Below are positions 12,160 to 24,988 of a stretch of DNA of 64,000 nt, piece after piece. The first letter of the stretch is position 1. Every line of letters begins with the position of its first letter. A program made the position numbers and the translations under genes. The notes below the pieces were generated by a model, which made no database searches, was not told the DNA's origin, and was given only the letters and a program-made list of their open reading frames with translations. The stretch lies in assembly GCA_039619475.1 (NCBI GenBank), contig CM077115.1, forward strand, positions 399,500,557 to 399,564,556, read 5' to 3'. The stretch is from Icerya purchasi. Lineage: Eukaryota > Arthropoda > Insecta > Hemiptera > Monophlebidae.

Positions 12160-13500
12160 TAATTCCGCCGCATCCGAATACGCAACAGGTCATCGCGGTC
12201 GGAAGCAATGAACGTGCACACGAAAACAAATTCGGGCCGCCGATTGGCGCGCATTCGACTCGGATACTAATTAGGCATTGGCCGTCATTAATAGTGTGTA
12301 TAGTATAGGTGTCTGCGAGTCTATTCGCGCGTTACTAAGTCGGAATTAAGGCACTTATTAAGGACCGGGAAAGCAGTCGGACCGGAAGGCAATATTTCAA
12401 CAGGTGTGACCCGGCTCGTACAGTGCGATGCAACAGGTGCTCAGGCCGCGTTCCGCGGTGGAATCCGTTAATCGCCTTTTTCGCCTTTTTTTTTTCCTCT
12501 TCTTTTAAATCAAGCGCCGAGGTTGATGTACGGTTTATATTACGCACGGCGCAGCGCACAATCGCTGCTCGTATTCGGACGAGCATCTCTCTCGGAACAA
12601 CATTCACACAGACACCGAGCAGGCATCCGAGTGTGCTCGGCTGACGGATCTCTCTCTAAACGCATTCCTGAAATTTGTACGCATTCGAGGACATGGCCGG
12701 TGAGAGACCGTCATTACTATAGACGGAGAATGGGCGCGTATGCAGAACCAATATTTTCGGCTAACAGCATCACACACATAACACACCATCGACATATCAG
12801 CAGCATCAGCGTCATATAGAGCGAGGCTATTAAATTATTTTGAATAGCGGACGACGACGACGACGACGACGACAACGACGACGACAACGCACGGCATACC
12901 ATCGGATAAGAGCAGAACAGGTTTGGCCAGAAATGATATAATAATAATTCGATTTTCGTATTCAGCTCGCCGACCGGCAAATATTTTTCCGACATCCTCT
13001 CCTTCCTCAGATCGATAATTGCGCCTAGTTCACAGTACCGCGCATACCTTTCCAACGACACCCAGTCTCCTCGCTGATTATTTTCCGCATTCGGCAGAGC
13101 CTGCTAAGCCCGCGTCCTCACACGCCTAAAAGCAATTCATTAGCATTCTGCAACACTGTAATAATACCCGAACCGCGGCCAAGAGTGCATTATCCGCTCC
13201 ACACGCCGGCATCAGTTCAACCACAGTACCAACTAACAAAAGTTCAGCCTTTTCCACAACGCTGTTAAAGCTACGCGTACAAATTCGTTATAACTACTAT
13301 TAGAAGGATCGTTCTCGTAATAAAATCTACAAAAACAAGCCGGATCCATCAAGGTCGTCACATCGAGCCCACAGCTGATGTGACGACTACACACTTTCGA
13401 AACGGAACAACTCATTTTGCTCGCTGCAATACATTGCACGCGCCCTTTTTATAAACTGCATACCCAGAGCGAGCAGCGGCAGAACCGTTTTCCTGGTTCA
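12160..13500. other. CpG-rich block with homeodomain-type core sites
   Basis: GC and CpG stay raised over about 1.3 kb. Within it are TAATTAGG near 12268, repeated ATTA/TAAT cores nearby, and a (GAC)n repeat at 12848-12887. Overlapping short frames on both strands lack any known domain. The block could hold a cis-regulatory module or an untranslated exon; nothing proves either. Confidence 0.35.
12848..12887. repeat. (GAC)n microsatellite
   Basis: CGA/GAC trinucleotide run with two A-for-G interruptions. It gives poly-serine in the chance frame on the minus strand. Confidence 0.93.
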
Positions 13501-13756
13501 TTGCCTAGTTCATTACTGGGAGCATTCTCTTCAAAGGTAACTGCGAAAGACGATACAGAGCAGTAAGACTTGAAAAGCGAGGACACGGTTTACAAGCTCG
13601 ATGATATATATATATATAGTGTACCGAAATCTGACGGACACTGTGATCTGGAGTTGAAGCTTCTATTATTGACTGATGAATTTTTTATTCGACGATGCAG
13701 AAACAACATTTCTAGTCCCTGAGAAAATGGATCGCAAAATAACGCAAGAATTTATA

Positions 13757-13795
<39 letters not shown>
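13757..13795. repeat. (AAT)n microsatellite
   Basis: Thirteen uninterrupted AAT units. Confidence 0.95.
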
Positions 13796-13796
<1 letters not shown>

Positions 13797-15297
13797 GACT
13801 AAAATCTAATTTCAGGTTTGGCTCACAACGAGAAAATCAAAGCGAAAATTTTTAAATGTACGTGTATATTCAAAATAAATGAAAATTGAAAATTTCCAAG
13901 TAAACCTTTGCGGTCACATCCTCCTAGAAATACAAAGCTGCTCAGATGAAACGTATTTCGCAGATGAAAACTATACACTAGTAGCGCACTGAGCGCGGAA
14001 TCATATTTTCTAACCAAAAAGGGGGAGGGGGGGGCAAGTCAGTCTCTACAAGATAGTGTGCATGTCGCCCGCGGTTTTTAAAATGCTCATCACTAGGGAA
14101 TCTCAATTACTATCTGTAAAAATTTTATCAGCAGATACCATCATCTCTTCCGTTTAAATAATAATATACACCACTTGAAAATGTCCTTGGCACGATGTAT
14201 AATATTTTTTTCATTCTAAATTAATATAATCGGCAACAACACTTACAATCTCGCGCCAATTTCGTGAAAAAGAAGTTCCTTTATCATTGATATTTCTCCA
14301 GAGTGGCATTTTTATCAGAAACAAATACATCACTCATATCGATGATAAAGGGCACTCTGTGAATTCTTAAGATTGAGTAATTTTTATAGGCTACAGTATT
14401 GCCACACATACATATGATTGCCCGTATTCTAAATAAAATTTTTATATATTTAATACTAAATTTTTCACTCTCTGTTAGTTATGCCGTTATTTTTGTTCGG
14501 CGTAATACAATATTTTCGTCTACAGTATCAATTTCTTCGTCGTCACTACTATTATATTTAGGTAATTTGCATTCGCTAAATACTTTTTAACAGTTTCACA
14601 CAGTTTCCTTAATACAGCGTCACTGTATATTTTCGTAGAAAAATTGTTCGCGCAAAAATGAACAAACAATTTTACAGTAAGAAAACGGGAAAACCGAGGA
14701 AACACAAATGTAACTCGTACCAGTAACCAGAACAACGCTGAGTAAGAATGTAGAATGTACGAACGAGAAGAAAACAATTACATTCCGAGTCGCGTGGTGT
14801 ACGCTACACACCAACGCTTAAATATTTCCACTTCCGGTGAACGAAACTCGCTGGAATTTTAACTGCTAAATAACGTAATGAAATTAGAAAAAGGTATCTG
14901 AAAAATTACCGAAATACATATAAGGGGCTTACGTAATTTTAAAAAAATTCAAATAAAACGAATACAGCACGCGACTCTTCCAGTGCGTGTTTATCTCATG
15001 TTAAACATTTTGTTTAATCGGTGAAACTTTTAGCGGAACCGAAATGGATTTTCTTAACGGGCACACGAAAATAAATGTGCCCAAATCGGGGTTCGAGTAA
15101 AAACAAAAAACCCGAAGAAATGAAACAGATTATTGTTTATTAATCAATCCGTACGAGTGCACGTTATTTCTCAAGTTACACGTAAAGGTTCTTAAAAATT
15201 CGAATTGGTTAATTTTTAATTAGATCCGGATTAAATATTTTCAATTAGTTAATAATCGTTGGTTAAAATGTTCAGTCAATTTTCGATCGGCCATTAT

Positions 15298-15350
15298 TAA
15301 TATGATATATTGATTATTATTATTATTATTATTATTAATATGATATATTG

Positions 15351-15389
<39 letters not shown>
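15298..15389. repeat. Compound (ATT)n with duplicated 38-bp unit
   Basis: The word TAATATGATATATTG followed by (ATT)n occurs twice, 38 bases apart, and the second copy runs into a longer (ATT)n. This looks like a slippage duplication of the repeat plus its edge. Confidence 0.9.
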
Positions 15390-17708
15390 TCACTTTATAT
15401 TTCCATTCTGAAATATCATAAACATGTGTATGCTGATGTCGTAATGTATGTATAAAATTATTATAAGTTGTAATTTTGTCCAGTTTATCACGATGCGTTT
15501 TAGAGAAATATCACTACTTTGCTTTATCAGTCAATTATTATGCGAAATTTTATTTCATTGTGTGTTTTATTAAATTGCAGGTAGTAAATCTTCATCATCG
15601 CTTGTGTAACAACCCTATCGCTCGCACACATCTGCGCATAGATAGAAATCGTTGAATTATTAATACTTAATAATAAAGAATTTGAATTATTATTACGATC
15701 ACAATCGTGTATTGTTACGCATAAAAACAGGCATAAATGTAGTAGATTTTCTAATTAATCAATCAATATAATATACTTTGCAAATAAAAAAATCGTACAC
15801 GTATATACACAGCGGCACATATTCCGCATGTCGCATTTTACTAACGGTATAGAGCCTAAAAACACATATCGTGTTAAAAAGTGGGAGACAGTAATTTTGA
15901 ATTTAAATAACAACAGTATCCAAAATAAATCCAATCGTAATGTAACATTTTATTTTTTTCTTCAAAAAAAAAAAAAAAAAGCAAACAAAAAAAAGCATAA
16001 CTTCAAAATTAGCGCTAAAAATTACGGGAAAAAGAACGCACTAAAAAAAAATAAAAAGTAACGATTATTCGGTAAAAAAATTTTCAAAATATTTTAGTTT
16101 GAGGACATGATGATATTACGATCATTCCCAAAACTTAATCGGAATAGTCAGCAGCAAATTCAAATTGCGACAATTAAAAAAACCAAAGTACGACTACAAA
16201 TTAAATATTCCGGATGATATCTTTACAAAATGAGTCCTGCACTAATTCCGCAAGGATGACATTAAATAAAATAACGCCGGCTTTATCGAACATCACAAAC
16301 ATCATGGTAATTAAATTACTTCGACATTTCGGATATCTTAACACTATCACCAGAGACGCAAGCTTCAAGCGAATAATATATAATGAAAATAATTTCGTTT
16401 TTAATGCTGCGTAGGAGAATTAGAACTTTTAATTTTATCAAACAATTCGTTTTTCACTTTTCAGAACACTCTTCTTCTAGTTTGTACTTTTGGTAAAAAT
16501 AAATTTTTGTCGCGTAATTTTTAACGTAAATATTTTCGAACGATAATACGAAGGACGAGGTAGTAGAACTCCACAAATGTGCTCTTATGAGGAAATAAAG
16601 AAAACCGAGGAGCACTTCAAAGCTGGTGGTCCAAGTGTTTATTATTCTCGTCAATATGACATGAGCTGGTAAACGGGGCGCCGCCACAGGAGTTTCAAAC
16701 TCCTTTTTTGCATAGAACCCGTTCAAGAGAATTCTACAGAATTCTACAGAAATGGTTAGGCAAAATTTTTCTACAAAACGAAAGTAAAATACCAATATGG
16801 CAGACACGCATCGCCCCCCAGTAACAAACCCCCAGCAGCACGAAGATTGAGGAGAAAATGAACGCAGAAAATCGTGTTGTTAATAAATGATGCGGTTTCT
16901 CATGCGTACGAATATCATCTGTGTGCGTGCAGAACCGTCGTACAACGACGAACCTATTATACTCGTTTTGTAATTAATTTTAATCGTTGTTACTCTATAA
17001 TTCTCTACTGGGCTCACGGTGGTCCCCTAACCGGGGTAGCGTGAAAAATAAGTTAATTTCTCTGCGGATTTAATTTTAAAAAAAAAAACAAAAAAAAAAC
17101 GAGCGAGGACTAATTCTCATTTTAATACTAGATTCCCGATTAAGAAGTCTCATTTTAATCCATTCTTTTCCTGTTGGAAAATACTCTTAACAATTTCACT
17201 AACACCATTCAATATGTCTATCTCTTTCTCTCTCTCCTTCTCCTCTTCGTAAGCGATTAATATTGGAACATATCCGCCATACGGTATATATTAGTTGCTA
17301 CGTACCGGTGATCGATCGCACCCCTTAGTAATTTGGTTCAAATTTGTAAATATGAACCGTATACTTATATTTAGTTGATAAATAAGTAACTTGCCGAATT
17401 AGATTTGTTCGTTCGACTGGGTTAGAACAGTTAAATTATTTCCATTTAGTTTTTTTTCCTTTTTTTCTTCTCGGCTTTACTCGCTTTCTTAATTTTTGCT
17501 GTTCAGTCGCGCTCTAGGTGCCTGCTACACTTGTGATACAGTTTTTAATTTTCTACTCATTCCCTCTCTCGGCAATCGTAGGCTAAAACATTACGGACAT
17601 GTTTGTTAGATCTAGATTGTAAATACTTAAAGTTGCTTGACAGATCCGATTTTCCTTTATATATATACAATATATACATATATACATATACTCACATATT
17701 AATTGCAA

Positions 17709-18048
17709 ACGTAATTCTTAGGCTAGCCTAACTCGAACAAAATGTCCCAATTTTATGTAACGTTTGTTATATTTTATAGGATTTTTGTTATTGTTATTTT
17801 AAAAATGTCACAATTTTATGTAACGAAATATGTAACAAAAAGGAACAATATCTTAATTTTATATAATGAAAGTTAAATGTTAGGATAGGATTTTTGCGAT
17901 TATATTATTTTTTTTTGTGTTGATGCCAGTAAAAATTACGTTGTAGATCATTTTATACAAAGTATAGAAGAGAAAGAGACCGAAATGAAAGCAAGACGGG
18001 TCAAGGAGCACAGCCCCTTGCGAGGCCAAAATGACCGAGTTTATATAT

Positions 18049-18051
<3 letters not shown>
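17709..18051 (+). repeat. Dispersed repeat ending in a TA microsatellite, copy 1
   Basis: This repeat shares ordered blocks with 59414-59632 on the same strand: ACGTAATTCTTAGG at the start, AAAATGTCCCAATTTTATG, TTGATGCCAGTAAAAAT, a ...TTTTATACAAAGTATAGAA block, a short hairpin word around CAAGG...CCTTG, and GGCCAAAATGACC, followed at once by a (TA)n tract. This copy also has internal near-duplicates of the TGTCCCAATTTTATGTAAC block. It has no coding potential. The family is unknown to me; a SINE-like or other element with an AT-rich tail is possible. Confidence 0.6.

Positions 18052-18098
<47 letters not shown>
18052..18098. repeat. (TA)n microsatellite at repeat tail
   Basis: About 47 bases of pure TA directly after the dispersed repeat at 17709-18051, suggesting expansion from that element's AT-rich tail. 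Confidence 0.95.
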
Positions 18099-18103
<5 letters not shown>

Positions 18104-18136
18104 CAACTATCTACTTATTCATAGAATTTCGTCAGT

Positions 18137-18205
18137 GGCCAGATGGTTTAGTGATAATTGAAACTCGGTTGTACTTTAACACGGTTCGTTTCCGGGAAAA
18201 AAAAA
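18137..18205 (+). mobile_element. Possible second tRNA-like Pol III promoter
   Basis: TGGCCAGATGG followed about 47 nt later by GGTTCGTTTCC and an A10 run resembles a tRNA-derived SINE head with decayed boxes. It lies just after the (TA)n tract that ends the repeat at 17.7-18.05 kb. The A box fits only with a one-base indel, and no cloverleaf is convincing. Confidence 0.22.
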
Positions 18206-19079
18206 AGACAAACAATGATACAGAAAAAGCCGTTTGTTTTCCTCGAGTAACGTTTAAGAAATGATCAAGTGTGAAAAAACCATACGTGTGGGAGGGGAAT
18301 TACGACTGAAAAGGCACTCCATTGCGTAATTTTATCAAGTGTAAGAGAACGGCATTAGTATTTCATAAGGCGGTATTACGATAGAGAGAGAATAATGGCG
18401 GTTCTCCTAGGCGACGATGTGTGTTGCATATTATTTTACATAATAGATCGAATATGCGACAGCAGAAAACGCATTCGAAAACACACGCCGACATTTCGAG
18501 ATTATAATAGAGCGCGTCTATGAGGACGCATGACGAGACAAAAGAACAAGACGTTTTTCGCGAAAAAAAGGAAATTAACGTTAATATTAACTTCGGCCTA
18601 ATAAAATTACACGATCATCCCCCTATGACATGGAAATTCTGACTCGCTGGATTCCAGTCGAAAATCTCGGTAACTCGCGATTACAAACATAAAAAATTTA
18701 CTGCACTTTTACAGAGTTTCAATATAAAATTTGAACGAATGAGCCGACGAAAGAGTGTCGATATTTCGATTAAAAATGTCCCGGAAATAGCGGAAAATTC
18801 AGGATGCACGGAAACGCGACCGAAGCGCAACTGCCGTGCCATGTTGACCGGTTTCCAATTAATTTGAAGATTTCGAACGAGCGACAGTCGACGGTGGAAG
18901 ATGGTACACGATGCGCGGATGAGTCGTGTGCGTGTATGAGGCGAAAAAATTCAAGGAGCTCTCAGACGCTGTTGCCCCCCCAGTAGGATGGAGTAGTGTT
19001 GAAAATTGACGTTTATTAGACAGAGCGAAAGAGATGGTAATTTTCAAGTGCGCACTGGCGACAGCAGTTTGGTCGGACG
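18206..19079. other. Non-coding
   Basis: Moderate CpG content, no repeats of note and no recognisable frame. Confidence 0.5.
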
Positions 19080-19400
19080 ACATTCCTCGAGAATTAACGT
19101 GCTGCAGCAGCAGCAGCGATCGGAGCTAATTTATACTGCGCGCAAACGGCGCAACGGTACATAAGCCGGTGCTGCCGGACCGGCAACTAGAGATTATTCA
19201 AGAATGCGTGCGCTGACTGTCCGAGTATATAATTTCACCGGATTACGCATGTCCAGCAGAGTCAATTACGGTCACTAATAACGGCTACGGTAATAACGGT
19301 GACGGTTTTCACTTCGGCTCAAGTTCAGGCGCGCCTTTTAAAACTCGCCTACTATCGCCTACGTCGACTGTCCCTCTGTGCGTCATCTTATATTACGGTC
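19080..19400. promoter_or_regulatory. CpG-rich block with TATA-like word
   Basis: A GC-rich island with a (CAG)n-like stretch near 19104-19116 and TATATAA at 19226-19232 inside otherwise GC-rich sequence. Tandem TAACGGyTACGGTAATAACGG words follow at about 19277-19300. A start site 25-30 bases downstream of the TATA word is possible, but no clear initiator or attached coding frame is seen. Confidence 0.22.
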
Positions 19401-20404
19401 GCCGCCGAAACTGAACGAGATTTTTCAAAATTCCGTACAAGACGACCGAACGAATTTTTTAAATATTTCCCAACACTTGTCACGCGGCTTTTGTTCATTC
19501 CTCCCCCTCCTATTCTTTTAGCGTAGCCCGTAAGATTATCCGCAACCGGCTGCTGCACAGACATTTTTTTTAAAAACACGTTTGTTCTACGGAGATTGTA
19601 GTTTTTTCGAAATTTTTCCTTTGTGTCTTTTTCCATCCGGTATTCGAAGATGAAAATGGATTGTAATAAAATTTTCCGGCAATAAAAATTGATAGTATAA
19701 TTTAACGCCGCCCGTTTTTACTTATTAACGGTAAATTTAACAAGGCTATAAAAGTCAGTTTCTTAAAAATTCGTGTCGAACTTGCCCATTAATCCTGAAG
19801 TATATGTATAGACGTGATCACTACTTCAAGGATTCATCGGGGCAACTCGTGTTGGAAAGAAGCTAAAACACACTAGTAGTCGAACAATACATAAATATAC
19901 ACGATATACAGGCGCACACGCGGTTCGTGAATATCACGACGAAAACGAAAAACACATAGACGTGTAATTATGAGTATGTCGGTTAGTGAGAAAGAATATG
20001 TGAATAATAACTCGTTCCGAAGTTCTCTGCCGGAATATAAAACGAACAAGTTGCAAGAACTCTGCCGGTGTGTGACCACTGTACTAATCGCCGGACTGTC
20101 CGGAGGTATTATGCACCGTCAAAAGTGCAGTATTTGCTCTATAACGGAAATTTGTAACCAGACACGAATAATAATAATATTAATAATATAGATATATATA
20201 TGTATCGTACGTACACGAACGAGGTCTATTATTATCCACCGAATTGTCCGACAGTCTAGTTGTGTCCGAGCAAACGAATCTCGAATATCTGCATGTTCAC
20301 CGCAGCAATACTACTCCGAAAGTATGGAAACTTTCCAAGAAAAAATGCTCCAGAAATTCTCTCAAAAATAATGACGAAAATTAATTATACTTTGAGACTG
20401 AGAG

Positions 20405-20461
20405 AAAAAAAAAAAAAAAAAAAAAAATAGAAGAAAAGCAAAAAGCAAAAAGCAAACAGCA
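20405..20461. repeat. A23 run and (AAAAAGC)n
   Basis: A 23-base A run is followed after a few bases by three AAAAGC-type units and a decayed fourth. Confidence 0.9.
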
Positions 20462-22548
20462 ACTGTGTCTAAAAAATACTTTTACATCAAAATAAAATTA
20501 CCAACAAGCGGAACTCTTTATTTCGTTACAATAGGTAAAGTACAAGGAAAAAGAGGATTAGAAAAATGTTCACGCCGTGTAGCGTCGGAGAAAGCAGAAC
20601 AAACATGTCAGAGAATATCTTGAAGAACATGTAAAACAGAAGGAAAAAATCTTGACAACATTAAAATACCTTCTTCGCAATTCTGAAACATCGACAACTG
20701 AGAATTATTTGCGACACCTATTCACAAACGGGCGCGATGTACACACTTACAAACGTGAAGGTATCTAAGCGTAATAATGACACGACGATCATTCCGGTAT
20801 GCGAATGGCAATAGACCGTTGTGCCTCCTAGACGGATTTCACGCACATCAGTACCTAAACAGACATAATGCTAGCCATGTCCTGTAAATCGTGCGGGTTT
20901 AAGAAATTAATTTATTGAAATTATTCTCACTGGCTTCTTCAATCTGATAAAAGATATTTCAGCGTCTAAAGGATGATATTTTATTATTTTTAAAAGAGTC
21001 GGCGCCAAAAATTCATATTACAAAAATTATTAGGAACAATTACGCACACACGCGCAATTTTTATTTCTCTTTTGATAGTATATAAAACATCAGAAGTATT
21101 TAATTACGGTTTTCAATTATTGTTGCAATTTGCATATTCGGTGCCGACTCCGATAAGTATTGTTCAAGAATAAATATCCCCTCCCTCCGCCTAACGTATA
21201 TTAATCTGAATTATCTTTTATCGAATATTTTTTATTTTTCAATGCACTTTTATCGAATTGTTAGAATAAAACTTGAAATTCGTTCTTTTCCCCCCGTTTT
21301 TTTTTAATTTTGTTTTTTTTTTTTTTGTGCCCGGCTTCAGAACATTTTTATTTTGCAATTTTTAGCGTAAACCTTTCTGAATAATAATACGAACAAACCA
21401 ACCACAGGTGATCTTTCACAAAATTGGAGATATTAATTAATCAACAATGTCCAAAAACGGAATACTTTAATATTTCCGTTAGTAATGAGCTCGTAAATCG
21501 ATCTGTGGAGGGGTCTCAAATATTCATTATCTTTATTCGAATCTACATTCTCATATGAAACAACATTAATAATACCTTTCCCGTTCGTCGCCTCTTTAAT
21601 TACAAAATTTTGACCCTTAGATTTTAAAAAACTTCTAAGATCAGTGTATTTTTCCAAACGCTCTAATGACAACGTGTATCACATTATTGCGGTTTAAACG
21701 GTAAAAATAAAGAGAATCAAAAGTATTCGAGAAGAATTAATCGCACCTCTCAGCGCACATAAATAAATATCGGCTACGCGAAGGATAAACAGTGTCAAAA
21801 CACAAAAAAAAAAATAATAAAACATTACTTTTTGAAATAATTTTACACAAACTGTCGCTGTAATAATCGTATTATATTGTTAGCCGACGTTTTTGCAGAA
21901 AGATATACGCGAAATATATTAAAACCAATCGATTACCGCAAAAAACAGGTAAAACTCGCAACAAAAAGTATCTGAAATTAATATTCAGTTTTCGTTATTA
22001 AATAAATCAGTTTATTGTCGTGCTCTGCAAGAGCTTTCTCAACTTCTCTTTCATCTCCACCTGTCGATTAAATGATACATTTCTCGTCGTCCAACACACG
22101 TTTGCTCTTTCACTCGATCGAGATCGAGATCAATCTCGTGAGCATTCGCGGTTACTCGAGCATTGAGGGTAATGAATTAGCGACATTTCTCGTGACAAAT
22201 TTATTGGCCCGAGATGATGCTCTTCATTCCTTCAATGTTTCGCGCCGAATTATAATCCCCATCCATTTTCCAATTCCGACACCCTATTCCACCATCTCTT
22301 ACTCTGCGACCGTAATTTTTTAGATATTTCCTTTCTCTAAGCAAATCTCGGGCATTTATCACCTTCGATTATTCACATACACCGCTACATACATATAAAG
22401 TATACACACATTTGACGGTAGTTTTACAATCTGCATTAATTTCGGATTAACTATTTCTGCTCACGAGGGATTTTTAACCAAATCTCGCGATCAACAGCAG
22501 AACTTTACCGGTTTTATGGGCTAATTGTAAAATATAGAGAAAACAAAC

Positions 22549-22573
22549 AAAAAAAAAAAAAAAAAAAAAAAAA
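22549..22573. repeat. A25 homopolymer
   Basis: Long uninterrupted A run. It may be the tail of an old retro-insert, but no recognisable body precedes it. Confidence 0.93.
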
Positions 22574-23476
22574 GCCATTGTAAAGTCACTTGTTTGTGTT
22601 CACTTTACGCCACCTTGATAATCTGAATTTTTTTTACTTTTTTTTTTTAATCTGCCGGCGCTATTCTCACCAAACATGCTTAATTTTTGAAAAGTTTTAA
22701 TAAAGCATTGAACAATTAATGAGAGGACGCGTGGTCTCTTATTTTATTATTAGAGCCTGGCAAACATTTTTGATTTTTCCTTTTTCAAAAACGGATGTTA
22801 CCCAAAATTCCTGTCTACAACTTCTCTAGAAACTCTTAAATAAATGTGCTCCCCCATTTTATTCTTAATCTGTTTTTCTCTTGATTAGAACGTACCAATA
22901 AAGACTAAAAAAATATGTATATTCCTGAATAAACTATTAAAAAACGCAATTTCGCTCGGTTCAAAAATATATTCCGTAATTCATGGGGGGGGGGGCTTAA
23001 AAAATATATTTTTACTGAGTTTACATATATTCGCACGGACGCGCGAGGACCTATCTGCTCCGTTTAAATTTCGCAGCAGTTAAGAAAAGTTTAGCAAACA
23101 TAATTGACATTTTTATGCTGATTAAGCAAACGCAATTTATTAACTCGGTAACTTCGCAACACGAATGTCGTAACCGCTACAATGAAACTCTACTTACGTA
23201 ATTCAATTGTGTGTATCAGTAGTGTTGTGCTCTCTTTAAAAACAAACAATAACGGGTCAATTGTTATGGTTTTTTTTTTTTTTTTTGCTTAGCAATTAAA
23301 CTATTTGCTCACATCGCAAAAATAAAGTAACAGCCGGTCCCGCTACTATAATCGACTTTACAGCATATCCGGTACAATATTTCTGCCTACTTAACGATTT
23401 GCTGAAATATCCTCTGGCCGAAAAGTTGCTTCAAAATTAAATGCGGCCCAGAAACTCCAGCGTGTGTGGTGTTTAT

Positions 23477-23477
<1 letters not shown>

Positions 23478-23513
<36 letters not shown>
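23478..23513. repeat. (TAT)n microsatellite
   Basis: About twelve ATT/TAT units. Confidence 0.94.
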
Positions 23514-23574
23514 GTCGAACGGATTTTGGATGTGCCGGACTACAAAACTAAACGTCGCGCAACCAAGGCGACGC

Positions 23575-23601
23575 CAAGGTATACACTTCATGTATACCTT
23601 G
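23575..23601. repeat. Short perfect hairpin
   Basis: The 11-bp stem caaggtataca pairs perfectly with tgtataccttg around a 5-nt loop, cttca. No T tract or known RNA family is attached, so its role is unknown. Confidence 0.7.
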
Positions 23602-24933
23602 ATGCGTTGACGGCTCTGCTTCGACAGTTGTGGACAATATGTTCAATAGTTTATTCTTATTGTTCAGCCCGGGGACAACGTTATATCTACAGCAACCAGA
23701 GCATTCGGAATTCGGAGGTGTACTGTTAAATATAGCTCATACTACTTAAGATACGAAATCCATTTGGCACATTTATTGATCCAACTTTTTCCGCCGACTA
23801 TCCGTTGTGGATAACTCTGGAATTGGCCGGTTTCGCGGCTAAAAGTGTGCGATAAATAGATAATGAAAAAGCAAGAAATATACTAAAAAAATCTTACATA
23901 ATCACCATCGAGTATCAGATATACGTCCAAAATATCTGCGATAAAAACTCGATTAATGTATTTATACAGTAGTAATCCAAGGTCGCCTTTCACCGCAAAC
24001 TCGACCATCACAATTCACGAATATCTCGTCGTCCTGGGCTATCATTCGGAATTTTAGTGTATAGTTTTTGTCAAAAAATGGATTTGCAAAAATGTTAGGA
24101 CGACTTTTTTTCTCTTTTGCTTTTTTCCGAACTAAGTCGTACAAAAGATAAATGAAAGAAAAAGACAAAAAAGCTGAAGATTTCAAAAATAAATAAAAAT
24201 AATGATAACGTGTTTTTTACAAAAGTTTTTATCATAATTTTTATCTTAATGCGCTCAGCATGTAGTTAAAATATACCTCACTTGTTATAGGTAAAAGATG
24301 CTTGAGAGACAAATTACGTAATATCATCGGATGCGTCGTTTGAATATTGCGGCCCTTCATTATTCTCAGTGTTTTTTACTAATATCGAAAAAGAAATATC
24401 TTGAAAATTTTTCTAGTTCGCCTATATTTGAAAACACACGCCCCGGTAGGATATCAAAAATTTGTGATACGATCTATAAAAACTAATATAATGGGTAAAA
24501 GTAACACTTCTAACTATTCCGAAAATGTGTTTAACGACCAGCCGTGAAAAAAACTACACCTATACAATCATTTGACAAATATATGTGATATTCGTGATAC
24601 ATAGATGAAGGGATTCCGAAATTTTCTTCTTTTCTTTTTATCTTAACAACCCCCACACGTAAAATCGTGTTAAGATATAATACGTAAATAGAAATCTTTC
24701 AATAATTTGATCAGATCACGATCATATATAAAAAATTGTCTAGTTAGATCGCAGTGAAAAAACAGCATTTTCATTCCTTCTATGATAAATATAAATATTA
24801 CCGGGAAACAGTTTCGCCTCAGTGCTTGTAAGACATTTTTGTACGATATCGAAATGGCTTGGTCGAAACATTAAATCTTCGAATACGAAAATTTCTGTTT
24901 GTAAGAAGAAAAATATCTAAATTCTAAACACTT

Positions 24934-24988
24934 GTATATATATATATATAATATATATAATATATATATACGTGTGTATGTGCGTGTA
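24934..24988. repeat. Compound (TA)n / (GT)n tract
   Basis: TA units with single-base interruptions followed by GTGTATGTGCGTGTATG. Confidence 0.9.

Larger units (their letters stand above)
13501..17708. other. Non-coding, AT-rich
   Basis: Contains (AAT)n and (ATT)n repeats, a GAATTCTACA tandem pair near 16732-16752 and a pyrimidine tract at 17218-17248. No gene is supported. Confidence 0.55.

Noticed and set aside
21433..21672. 79-codon minus-strand frame with balanced composition.
   Set aside because: Too short to exceed chance in 64 kb; no recognisable family or splice context.
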